From Epilithonimonas mollis (GTDB lineage Bacteria > Bacteroidota > Bacteroidia > Flavobacteriales > Weeksellaceae), in NCBI RefSeq assembly GCF_900142325.1, contig NZ_FRAM01000001.1, forward strand, positions 620,001-684,000: a DNA stretch of 64,000 nt, in the 5' to 3' direction. The stretch's first letter is position 1. Each line of letters opens with the position of its first letter. Made by a program: the position numbers and the translations under genes. The notes beneath the pieces are model-generated. The model was not told the DNA's origin, made no database searches, and saw nothing but the letters and a program-made list of their open reading frames with translations. Positions 32,655-40,492 of the stretch are shown one piece after another.

Positions 32655-35099
32655 TTATAGTTTAAAATTTAAAGTCACATTGAAGAATCTTCCTGTCAGT
32701 CGCACCGGAACCGGATAATAGATATGTGGAGAAGAATTCACATCACTGATCCATTGGTTCGCAATCGTATTATTGATATTGAATGCATTGAAAATCTGGA
32801 CACCCAGCGTCAGCTCCTTGAAGTTCTTCCAGAATGTTCCGCTTGCCTTGTTATCTTTTTGATCAATGAAAACTTTTGTAAGCCCTATATCAACCCTTTT
32901 GTAAGCTGGCAGTGTTTTCTGATAACGATAAGCCGCCAGATAATCCGGAAGTCCGTTCGCATCGAACAATACCGGTGTTCCGGATTGTATTCCGCTGGCA
33001 TAAGTCAATGTCAGGTTCACTCTCATACTTGGAAACTTCGGCATATAATCCTGATAGAACATTGAAAATCTGAAACGCTGATCTGTTGGTCTCGGGATAT
33101 AACCTTTTCCATCTATACTTTCATAAACCCTTGCATAGCTTGCAGATACCCAAGAATCTACACCCGGAACGAACTGCCCGAACAATCTGGCATCTAAACC
33201 ATAAGCATAACCTTCAGAATTATTTTTTCCAGCATACCGTATTCTTACATTGTCAAGATAATAAGGAATCAGATTTTCCATTTTCTTGTAATAAGCTTCC
33301 GTTGTGAGTTTAAAAGGTTTTCTGTCTTTGCTGCCAATCTGGAATTCATAATCGTTTGCAATAATGATCTGGTAGGATTTCTGGGCTGTAATATCTGAGT
33401 TAAAAGCACCAGTCAGATCTTTGATTTCTTTATAGAATGGAGCCTGGTAATATACACCTCCAGACACTCTGAATAGCATGTCCATATCCCAGTTTGGCTT
33501 GATGGCAATCTGCGCTCTAGGACTGAACAATGTTTCTTTATTGAAACTCCAGTTCTGTACTCTCGCACCACCATTCACAAAAATCCTGTTGCTTCCCCAA
33601 TAGAATTTTTTGGAAAACTGGGCATAGGCAGAGATTCTTGTCGGTGTGATATTATTCTGTCCGGCGATATGAAAATTAAGGTTAAGATCAGAAATATCCA
33701 ACTGTCCCGGAAGAACAAAATCCCTGGGATTGCTGTAACCGATGGAATCTACAAACTGCCATTCATTGGTGAAGTCTTTAATTGTTTCTCTTTCGAATTT
33801 CGCACCGACTTCGAAGTCTGTGTTCACATCGGGAGAAAACTTGGTTCTGAACTGAGATCCGACAACCCTCACTAACAAATCATTCCTAGCATGATCGATC
33901 TGTCCGCCAGCGTCATAACCGGCAACCGGATTTCCTTCCTCATCAAAAGCTTCCAGAATATAACCTGAAGCCAGGGAATAATATTCTCTTTCTCTGTTCT
34001 GGTAAGCAAAATTATCCAATGTAAACTGCCATTTTTTACCAGGCTTGAAGTTTACGCTTACCGTTCCCATCATATTTTTGTACTGGTCATCTTCTTGCCC
34101 GTTATAGAAAACCGTCAGTTTCAGAGGTCTCAACAAGCTTCCAAAATCCACTTCTTTCTGCTTCGGGATCATCTCATAGTCGTTCTTTGCAAAATAACCT
34201 AAAAATGATAAAGACCACTTGTCATTGAACTGATAATTAAGATAAGACTGAAGATCAAAATATCTCGGATTAAAGTCGGTATCCTCATTCAAAGTATTGA
34301 GAACCAGATTTGTATTTCTGTAACGACCGGAAATAAGCCCTGTAAATTTTTTATCTTTTGAAGCAAAACCCGTTGTCAGTCTTCCGCCGATTAAACTCGC
34401 TTCACCGGAAACCTCCAATTTTTCCGGCTGTCTGTAATAGATATTAAGTGCGGATGACATTTTATCGCCATATCTTGGCTCGAATCCTCCGGCAGAAAAA
34501 TTAATCGTGGAAACCATATCAGGATTGATGATACTCATTCCTTCCTGCAAAGAGTTACGAACCAAAAAAGGTCTGTAAAGCTCAATATCATTGATATAAA
34601 TTAAATTCTCATCATAATTACCGCCTCTCACCATATATTGTGAACTCAACTCTGCATTAGAGTTGACAGAGGGTAAACTTTTGATCAGACTTTCCACACC
34701 TCCGCCAAGAGAGATGACAGTTTGGGCTTCTTTTGCGGAAATCTCCACAGAAGTCAAGTCATTGGTTGTACGTTTTGCTTTTTTCTGGAAAACCACTTCC
34801 TGAATTTCATTCTCCTTAACCGCCGGCAGGAAAAGCACATTGATCGATTGTGATCTTGGCGATGTTTTGATGACTTTGGAAAAACCTTTGAAGTTGTCTT
34901 TCTGCACCTTCAGTTCCTGTTCAGAAGCAGCAATCGGGATTTTTACAAATCCGTTATTATCGGTCCGGTAAATCTGGTTATTATAACTTACTTCTGCTTC
35001 GGAAACCGACTTTCCGTCTTCGTCCAGGACTTTCAGATTGATTTGAGAAAAAGCCGATAATGGTAAAAGGAAAAGAAATAAAAGGATATAATTTTTCAA
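32655..35099 (-). CDS. TonB-dependent outer-membrane receptor
   Basis: 814 residues. The signal peptide ends near LSAFSQ. A carboxypeptidase-regulatory-like beta domain (about 20-95) is followed by a plug with ISLGGGVESLIKSLPSVNSN and YMVRGGNYDENLIYINDIEL, and a 22-strand barrel ending FFNVTLNFKL. It imports a ligand with TonB/ExbBD energy. There is no adjacent SusD-like lipoprotein, so it is a single receptor (perhaps siderophore, metal or peptide). Ligand unknown. Confidence 0.9.
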   Translation of the reverse strand: MKNYILLFLFLLPLSAFSQINLKVLDEDGKSVSEAEVSYNNQIYRTDNNGFVKIPIAASEQELKVQKDNFKGFSKVIKTSPRSQSINVLFLPAVKENEIQEVVFQKKAKRTTNDLTSVEISAKEAQTVISLGGGVESLIKSLPSVNSNAELSSQYMVRGGNYDENLIYINDIELYRPFLVRNSLQEGMSIINPDMVSTINFSAGGFEPRYGDKMSSALNIYYRQPEKLEVSGEASLIGGRLTTGFASKDKKFTGLISGRYRNTNLVLNTLNEDTDFNPRYFDLQSYLNYQFNDKWSLSFLGYFAKNDYEMIPKQKEVDFGSLLRPLKLTVFYNGQEDDQYKNMMGTVSVNFKPGKKWQFTLDNFAYQNREREYYSLASGYILEAFDEEGNPVAGYDAGGQIDHARNDLLVRVVGSQFRTKFSPDVNTDFEVGAKFERETIKDFTNEWQFVDSIGYSNPRDFVLPGQLDISDLNLNFHIAGQNNITPTRISAYAQFSKKFYWGSNRIFVNGGARVQNWSFNKETLFSPRAQIAIKPNWDMDMLFRVSGGVYYQAPFYKEIKDLTGAFNSDITAQKSYQIIIANDYEFQIGSKDRKPFKLTTEAYYKKMENLIPYYLDNVRIRYAGKNNSEGYAYGLDARLFGQFVPGVDSWVSASYARVYESIDGKGYIPRPTDQRFRFSMFYQDYMPKFPSMRVNLTLTYASGIQSGTPVLFDANGLPDYLAAYRYQKTLPAYKRVDIGLTKVFIDQKDNKASGTFWKNFKELTLGVQIFNAFNINNTIANQWISDVNSSPHIYYPVPVRLTGRFFNVTLNFKL

Positions 35100-35218
35100 A
35101 GCTGTAGTTTTTTATCAAAGTTTAATTTTATTGTATACTTGAATTAACAAAAATAGCAATTAATACAAAGAACGAAAGAATATTTGTAAATCTTATACGA
35201 AAAACCGAATTTAATAAA

Positions 35219-35240
35219 AAAGCCCGGCAAACCGGACTTT
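35219..35240 (-). terminator. Terminator after kdsA
   Basis: AAAGCCCGG-CAAA-CCGGACTTT hairpin, 8 nt from the kdsA stop, with a T-run on the minus strand. Confidence 0.8.
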
Positions 35241-35247
35241 CATTTTT

Positions 35248-36057
35248 CTATAAGATCGCTTCTCTTACTCTGGTTAGTTTTCCTAAAAGATCATCCAAAA
35301 GATCGAGTTTGAGCATGTTGGCACCGTCGGATTTTGCAATCGAAGGATCCGGATGTGTTTCTATGAACAGTCCGTCTGCACCGACAGCAATTCCCGCTTT
35401 TGCAATAGTTTCTATCAATTCCGGACGACCGCCTGTAACGCCGGAATTCTGATTCGGTTGCTGCAGAGAATGTGTAACATCCAGAATCACCGGAGAATAT
35501 GTTCTCATCGTCGGGATACCACGGAAATCTACTACCAAATCTGTATAGCCGAAGGAATTTCCCCGTTCAATAATTGCCGTTTTGTCATTCCCGGAATCTT
35601 TCACTTTCTGAACCGCAAACTTCATCGATTCCGGTGACAGGAATTGTCCTTTTTTAAGTGTCACGGCTTTTCCGGTCTCGGCGGCTGCAATCAAGAGATC
35701 AGTCTGTCTCACTAAAAATGCGGGGATCTGCAAAACATCTACATATTCTGCCGCTAAAGCAGCGTGCTCATTTTCATGGATATCCGTTGTTGTCGGAATA
35801 TGGAATGTTTCTCCAACTTTTTTAAGGATCTTCAGTGCCTTCTCATCGCCGATACCTGTGAAAGAATCAACCCGGCTTCGGTTGGCCTTCCGGAAACTTC
35901 CTTTAAATATATAAGGAATATTATACTTATAAGAAAGTTTCATGATATGTTCTGCGATCTGCAGAGCCATTGTTTCATCCTCGATTGCGCAAGGTCCTGC
36001 AATAAGGAAAAAATTACTGGAATCTCTGTGATGGATATTATCAAGATATTGTATCAT
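35248..36057 (-). CDS. kdsA: 3-deoxy-8-phosphooctulonate synthase
   Basis: 269 residues; condenses PEP with arabinose-5-phosphate to Kdo-8-phosphate for LPS. Motifs are FFLIAGPCAIEDETMALQIA, IFKGSFRKANRSRVDSF (substrate loop), ILDVTHSLQQPN and FIETHPDPSIAKSDGANML. Full length for the family. Single gene with a good -7 box upstream. Confidence 0.94.
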   Translation of the reverse strand: MIQYLDNIHHRDSSNFFLIAGPCAIEDETMALQIAEHIMKLSYKYNIPYIFKGSFRKANRSRVDSFTGIGDEKALKILKKVGETFHIPTTTDIHENEHAALAAEYVDVLQIPAFLVRQTDLLIAAAETGKAVTLKKGQFLSPESMKFAVQKVKDSGNDKTAIIERGNSFGYTDLVVDFRGIPTMRTYSPVILDVTHSLQQPNQNSGVTGGRPELIETIAKAGIAVGADGLFIETHPDPSIAKSDGANMLKLDLLDDLLGKLTRVREAIL

Positions 36058-36110
36058 TTTTTTAATTTTAATTATAAATTTCAGATTAAACTGTATCTAA
36101 AATTCAGATA

Positions 36111-36118
36111 CAAAGATA
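36111..36118 (-). promoter_or_regulatory. -7 promoter box of kdsA
   Basis: Minus strand TATCTTTG, a TAnnTTTG match 54 nt upstream of the kdsA start at 36057. Confidence 0.45.
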
Positions 36119-36140
36119 CGGAATTAAAGCAGGAAAAATC

Positions 36141-36731
36141 CTACTTTCTGTTTCGGAAAAGCAATACCGAATTAAGGAAAATAAGAAGCAGATCCAATGT
36201 CACCCAGATACTGAGCTTGATATTGTCATACTTCAGATCGGCAATCTTTTCTGTAGCAACTGCGGATAACTTCAGGCTGTGATTGATGTAATTTCTGACC
36301 TCCACGATTTTGTCCTCATTTTTGTTAAGGACCGCAACCTGAGAAAAATAAACCAGTTTATCCTTTCCGATATAACCAACAACCCAGAACTCGTCTGACT
36401 TCTGCATATTAAGATACTCGATCCGGAAATACTCGGGGCGGATCTGGCCGACATGTTTGGAATTATACTTCTGAGTTCCGTTTTCGTCCTGAATCCTGAT
36501 GATATAAAAATCTACAGGCTGTGGCAGGTAATTAATAACCTGAACCGCAAGCGAGTTTTCCAGAAACTGGGAAAGGCTCCGTTCCACAAACCAAAAAGTG
36601 AAATAAGCTGCAGCGGAAATGGTAATGACTATTCTGGCGATTTTGCTCCACAGATTCCATTTTCCCGACCGGATACCGGACAGAAAAAGTGCAACAATCA
36701 AAAAAATAAGGATTAGAATGATGATCATCAA
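36141..36731 (-). CDS. Membrane protein of unknown function
   Basis: 196 residues. Two N-terminal helices (about 2-20, IIILILIFLIVALFLSG; 30-46) are followed by an extracytoplasmic beta-rich domain (VINYLPQPVDFYIIRIQDEN, KHVGQIRPEYFRIEYLN) and a last helix near 172-190 (LSIWVTLDLLLIFLNSVLL). I recognise no family. The HD hydrolase gene begins 26 nt upstream on the same strand. Confidence 0.72.
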   Translation of the reverse strand: MMIIILILIFLIVALFLSGIRSGKWNLWSKIARIVITISAAAYFTFWFVERSLSQFLENSLAVQVINYLPQPVDFYIIRIQDENGTQKYNSKHVGQIRPEYFRIEYLNMQKSDEFWVVGYIGKDKLVYFSQVAVLNKNEDKIVEVRNYINHSLKLSAVATEKIADLKYDNIKLSIWVTLDLLLIFLNSVLLFRNRK

Positions 36732-36756
36732 AGCAAAGATAATGGTTTATCTCCAA

Positions 36757-37401
36757 TTACAGATCGACATTCCATTCTTTGTAGAACTGGTCCAGGAACT
36801 GCAGCATGAACTGATGCCTGTGTTGAGCAATTTGTTTGGCTGTTTTTGTGTTAAGCAGATCCTTCAATAGCAGAAGTTTTTCATAAAAATGATTGATGGT
36901 CGTTCCGTTGGATTTTTTGTATTCTTCTTTGGTTTGGCTGATTTTTGGCTCGATGTCCGGGTGATACATCAGATTATTTTTATAGCCTCCGAAGTTGAAG
37001 GTTCTGGCGATCCCGATAGCTCCGATAGCATCCAGTCTGTCAGCATCCTGAACGATTTTCAGTTCCAGAGGAAGGTTTTCCGGTGCGTCATTCCGGTTTT
37101 TGAATGACATATTTTCTATAATGAAAATAATTTTCTTTATAGTTTCCGTATCAACATTTTCTTTAGTTAAAAATTCATTCACAATTTCTGAGGCCAAAGT
37201 TTCATTACCGTTGTGGAATTTGGGATCAGCAATGTCGTGCAACAGAGCAGCCAATTCAATAATTAGCCGGTCACCGCCTTCTTTTTCCTGAATTTTTAAA
37301 CTCAGTTTCCAGACACGCTCTATATGAAACCAGTCATGTCCGGATTCTGTCCCTTCTAATTTTTCTTTAACAAATTCTATTGTTCTGTCAATCAATTGCA
37401 T
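36757..37401 (-). CDS. HD-domain phosphohydrolase
   Basis: 214 residues from the ATG at 37401 (MQLIDRTIEFVKEKLEGTES). A longer reading to 37488 overlaps the alpha/beta hydrolase 3' end and is not used. The YedJ/YpgQ-like HD pattern is GHDWFHIERVWKLS (His), ALLHDIADPKF (HD) and VQDADRLDAIGAIGIART (Asp). Likely hydrolyses a nucleotide or small phosphate. Distinct from the broken COG4339 HD gene at 6763. Confidence 0.85.
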   Translation of the reverse strand: MQLIDRTIEFVKEKLEGTESGHDWFHIERVWKLSLKIQEKEGGDRLIIELAALLHDIADPKFHNGNETLASEIVNEFLTKENVDTETIKKIIFIIENMSFKNRNDAPENLPLELKIVQDADRLDAIGAIGIARTFNFGGYKNNLMYHPDIEPKISQTKEEYKKSNGTTINHFYEKLLLLKDLLNTKTAKQIAQHRHQFMLQFLDQFYKEWNVDL

Positions 37402-37474
37402 ATTATTTTTGCTATAATTATTCAAATTTTTTTTTTGGTAGTAGGACTTACGTTCATTAAAGAAATATTCTTTT

Positions 37475-38338
37475 TTAATCTTCCACATTGTGAGATCCTT
37501 CTTCCAGTCTTGTAAAAATTATTTTCCACAGCTTTTTATTATAACTTCTGAAAAAATTGATATGCCCTATTTCGTTCTTTTCTGACTCAGAAGTTTTGAT
37601 TAATCTGTAAGTTGGTTTCAGATCGGGATAAGTATTATGCAATAGAGACAGTACTCCTTTTTCCGTTAGCCAGAGATCATCTTCTGCTCTTATTACAAAA
37701 ACTTTCTGGGTCAAATTTCGGGAAAAATCATCTGATTTTTCTAATAATTTATTGGTCGATTTTTTATTCAGTATTAAAGTTCGCCAGTCAAAGGCACTTC
37801 CTGAAGGCAAACTTTCTCCCAGACCAAACCAGCTTGCGGGAAAATAGCCCAATAACTTTGTTGATAATGGCTGTACGATTCCAAAACCGAGATAAGCTTC
37901 AATTTTTGTTCTCAGTTTCAGGTTTCCTACAAAAGCATTTTGTGTACCTACAAAAATAAATTCATCAAACATTTCCGAATCTTTATTCATGCCCAGAATC
38001 AGTGCTCCAACCGAATGTCCAAGACAAAACTTATGATAACCGGGAAAATTAGTTTTGATATAACTTGTGAGCGCTTTGTAATCCTTTGTTCCCCAGATTC
38101 TCATGGACGCCGGGAAGCCTCTCATTTTATTGGGTTTGGAAAGTCCTATTCCTCTGTAATCATACGTGATGACCGTGAATCCTTTTTCTGCAAAAAATTG
38201 GGCAAACGAAAAATAAATCTGTTGCTTGACACCAGTTGCGGAATTAATCAGTAAAATTCTCCTGTTATTCTGTCGAGGCTCAAAAATATGAGCTGATAAT
38301 ACATAATGATCTTCGGTTAGTATATCGAGATTTTGCAT
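37475..38338 (-). CDS. Alpha/beta hydrolase
   Basis: 287 residues. The nucleophile elbow is GHSVGA (residue about 105-110, FCLGHSVGALILG). The acid is in RAEDDLWL and the catalytic His in IGHINFFR. An oxyanion segment NSATGVKQQIY sits after the first strand. Resembles the COG4757-type predicted hydrolases. Substrate unknown. Followed closely by the HD hydrolase. Confidence 0.82.
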   Translation of the reverse strand: MQNLDILTEDHYVLSAHIFEPRQNNRRILLINSATGVKQQIYFSFAQFFAEKGFTVITYDYRGIGLSKPNKMRGFPASMRIWGTKDYKALTSYIKTNFPGYHKFCLGHSVGALILGMNKDSEMFDEFIFVGTQNAFVGNLKLRTKIEAYLGFGIVQPLSTKLLGYFPASWFGLGESLPSGSAFDWRTLILNKKSTNKLLEKSDDFSRNLTQKVFVIRAEDDLWLTEKGVLSLLHNTYPDLKPTYRLIKTSESEKNEIGHINFFRSYNKKLWKIIFTRLEEGSHNVED

Positions 38339-38417
38339 AAAAATGATTTAAGATAATCATTTTATAAAAATAAAGAATTCAATCGATGGGAAGCTATAAT
38401 TCGATATGCTGACAATA

Positions 38418-39308
38418 TTACTTCTGAAAATCTTCAATGTAAGGCAAACCTTTTTGGGAACCACGGTAATCAGCAGCTTTCAGCGCCACTTCATTCCCGA
38501 ATTTCACACAATCTTCTATCGGATTCTTATGAAGTAAAGCAATGGAAAAACCAGATGTAAAAGCGTCTCCCAATCCCATACTGTGCGCCTCTGTCTGCGG
38601 GTTATTCCGGAAGTATTTCATTTCCGAGCCATCAAAATAGCTGGTGCTGTTTGCACCGTCTCTTACGAATAATTTGTTGGGAAGATGCTTGATAATATCA
38701 TCGTGACTGCCTTTCCCAAAAATGATTTCCAGATCGGTACTTTTTGCGACGATAAAAGATGCGTAATCAACAATATCATCTGACAATCGGCTTGCAGGAG
38801 CAGCATAAATTCCGATTTTCTTACCCAGTTTTTTTGCCTTTCTGAATAGATATTCCACAGTTTTCATAGGAATTTCCAGCTGTGTCAGTATCAGATCTGC
38901 AGTCAGAAAGTATTTTTCTGCAGCGTCAATATCTTTTGGTGAAACATTATAATTTGCAGCGGGGACAACAGTAATGGCGTTCCCTTCATCTGATGCAGTG
39001 ACGTACGCCGTTCCAGTGTCTTCGTCCTCATCTTCCACGACATAAGCAACATTCACATCCTCATCCTTAAGATTTCTTAGAACCTGTTGTCCAAAGGGAT
39101 CCATCCCGACCCGGCTTATCAGATAAGCCTGTGCGCCGAGACGCGATGTTGCAATCGCCTGATTGGCACCTTTTCCACCCAAAAAACTTTTCAGGCTGTG
39201 TGCGAGTACAGTATCATTCGCTGTAGGGATTTTGGAAGTTTTCAGCACCAGATCTATGGAGGAACTTCCTACAATTACTATGTGAGGTTTTGTATTACTT
39301 AGTTTCAT
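38418..39308 (-). CDS. rbsK: Ribokinase-like PfkB sugar kinase
   Basis: 296 residues. PfkB signature 1 is FLGGKGANQAIATSRLGAQA; the second is MGLGDAFTSGFSIAL with the catalytic Asp. The opening IVIVGSSSIDLVLKTSKIP fits ribokinase, which makes ribose-5-phosphate. The anion hole reads GLGD rather than the usual GAGD. No rbs transport genes are nearby, so ribose is family-level inference. Confidence 0.82.
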   Translation of the reverse strand: MKLSNTKPHIVIVGSSSIDLVLKTSKIPTANDTVLAHSLKSFLGGKGANQAIATSRLGAQAYLISRVGMDPFGQQVLRNLKDEDVNVAYVVEDEDEDTGTAYVTASDEGNAITVVPAANYNVSPKDIDAAEKYFLTADLILTQLEIPMKTVEYLFRKAKKLGKKIGIYAAPASRLSDDIVDYASFIVAKSTDLEIIFGKGSHDDIIKHLPNKLFVRDGANSTSYFDGSEMKYFRNNPQTEAHSMGLGDAFTSGFSIALLHKNPIEDCVKFGNEVALKAADYRGSQKGLPYIEDFQK

Positions 39309-39335
39309 CTGCTAACAATCATTGCTTTCAATAGC

Positions 39336-39343
39336 CAAAAATA
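39336..39343 (-). promoter_or_regulatory. -7 promoter box of the ribokinase gene
   Basis: Minus strand TATTTTTG, a TAnnTTTG match 28 nt upstream of the start at 39308. Confidence 0.45.
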
Positions 39344-39382
39344 GAATTGCATTGGCAATTTAATCTGTGCTAATGTAACAAT

Positions 39383-40054
39383 TTAATCCATTTCGATTTC
39401 TATAAACTCAGAAATTAATTTAACAGGCTGATTATCTTTGGAATAGCCTATATAACTGGCATAGAAACCTTCACCATAGCCAGTTTCAAAAGCGATGATG
39501 TTTTCCTTTTTATGATCATAAGATTTGAGTACGGCAAACTGATCAATCGCTCCTTTCTCATCGAAGAAATAAGAATGGAAAAACTCTTCATAGATACCCA
39601 TAAAGTCAACTCCCTTTTTATGAAAAAGCTCCTGTTCCAGTTTATTCAGGGCGATCTGAGCATCTTTATCCATGAATGTTCCCATCCCGGATTCTACAGG
39701 AAATCCGAAAATCTCACCATCTTTCAGATCTTTTACATTCTGATCTTCGCATAAAGCTAAGACCCAGTGGTGTGCCATTATATTTTTGTCAAATACAATT
39801 TCTGCATAAGCTATGCAGTTAGACTCCCGCTCCTTGTGAACAAAAACAGGGAAATCACCTTTCGGAAACTCCTGAGAGAAGGCCGAATGATCCGGAGAAA
39901 TCAAAGAATCGCTCACTACGATTTTTCCTGATGAGATATGAATTTTACCAACTTCATAGGTTTCCAGCAAAGGATTTTCCACGAAGTCTTTTGAGAATAA
40001 TTTTTGTATGTTTTCTATATGAGTCATTTCTTTAGTCGAATTATTTTGTTTCAT
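39383..40054 (-). CDS. DUF4241 family protein
   Basis: 223 residues, cytosolic. Family features include KGDFPVFVHKERESNCIAYA, GFPVESGMGTFMDKDAQ and FETGYGEGFYASYIGY near the C-terminus, with the GDG/E-like GxGxG region. It overlaps the end of the GNAT gene by 14 nt. An internal Met at residue 10 (MTHIENIQ) is a possible alternative start. Members often occur near toxin immunity or phage loci, but nothing here shows that. Confidence 0.8.
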   Translation of the reverse strand: MKQNNSTKEMTHIENIQKLFSKDFVENPLLETYEVGKIHISSGKIVVSDSLISPDHSAFSQEFPKGDFPVFVHKERESNCIAYAEIVFDKNIMAHHWVLALCEDQNVKDLKDGEIFGFPVESGMGTFMDKDAQIALNKLEQELFHKKGVDFMGIYEEFFHSYFFDEKGAIDQFAVLKSYDHKKENIIAFETGYGEGFYASYIGYSKDNQPVKLISEFIEIEMD

Positions 40055-40460
40055 TTCTTTTAAAAATCATAAATCGATTTTTATTTTCTTCGGAAAACCT
40101 TTTGAAACCAAACTTTTCATACAAAGAGTGTGCGTCTTTTGTTGCCAAAAGCATTCCAGGAAGTTGACTGATGTCTTCATCTTCAAATATGTGTTCCATT
40201 AACATTTTACCATAACCTCTTCCTTGTAATTTGGGTTCTATGAAAACATCCATCAAATAAGAAAATTGCACAAAATCTGTCAGAACTCTGGCATATCCTA
40301 TCTGCTTACCATCCTGAAACATCCCAAAATTCAAACTATTATCAATACACTTTTTAACTTTTTCCAAAGAAATTCCTTCATTCCAATAACTCTTCGTGAG
40401 ATAAGCATGGATGTACCCGACATTCATTTCTTCTCTACTTTTTGAAAAAGTAATGCTCAT
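40041..40460 (-). CDS. GNAT-family N-acetyltransferase
   Basis: 139 residues. The acetyl-CoA motif is VFIEPKLQGRGYGKMLMEHI, with AHSLYEKFGFKRF near the end, the usual GNAT closing motif. Compact, single-domain. Substrate unknown. Co-directional and overlapping with the DUF4241 gene; valS lies 32 nt upstream. Confidence 0.85.
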   Translation of the reverse strand: MSITFSKSREEMNVGYIHAYLTKSYWNEGISLEKVKKCIDNSLNFGMFQDGKQIGYARVLTDFVQFSYLMDVFIEPKLQGRGYGKMLMEHIFEDEDISQLPGMLLATKDAHSLYEKFGFKRFSEENKNRFMIFKRNETK

Positions 40461-40492
40461 TGTTATCCTGATTAATTTGTTATAACAGAGTT

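Noticed and set aside
37402-37488. Longer start for the HD hydrolase
   Set aside because: Extension overlaps the alpha/beta hydrolase end and lacks similarity.
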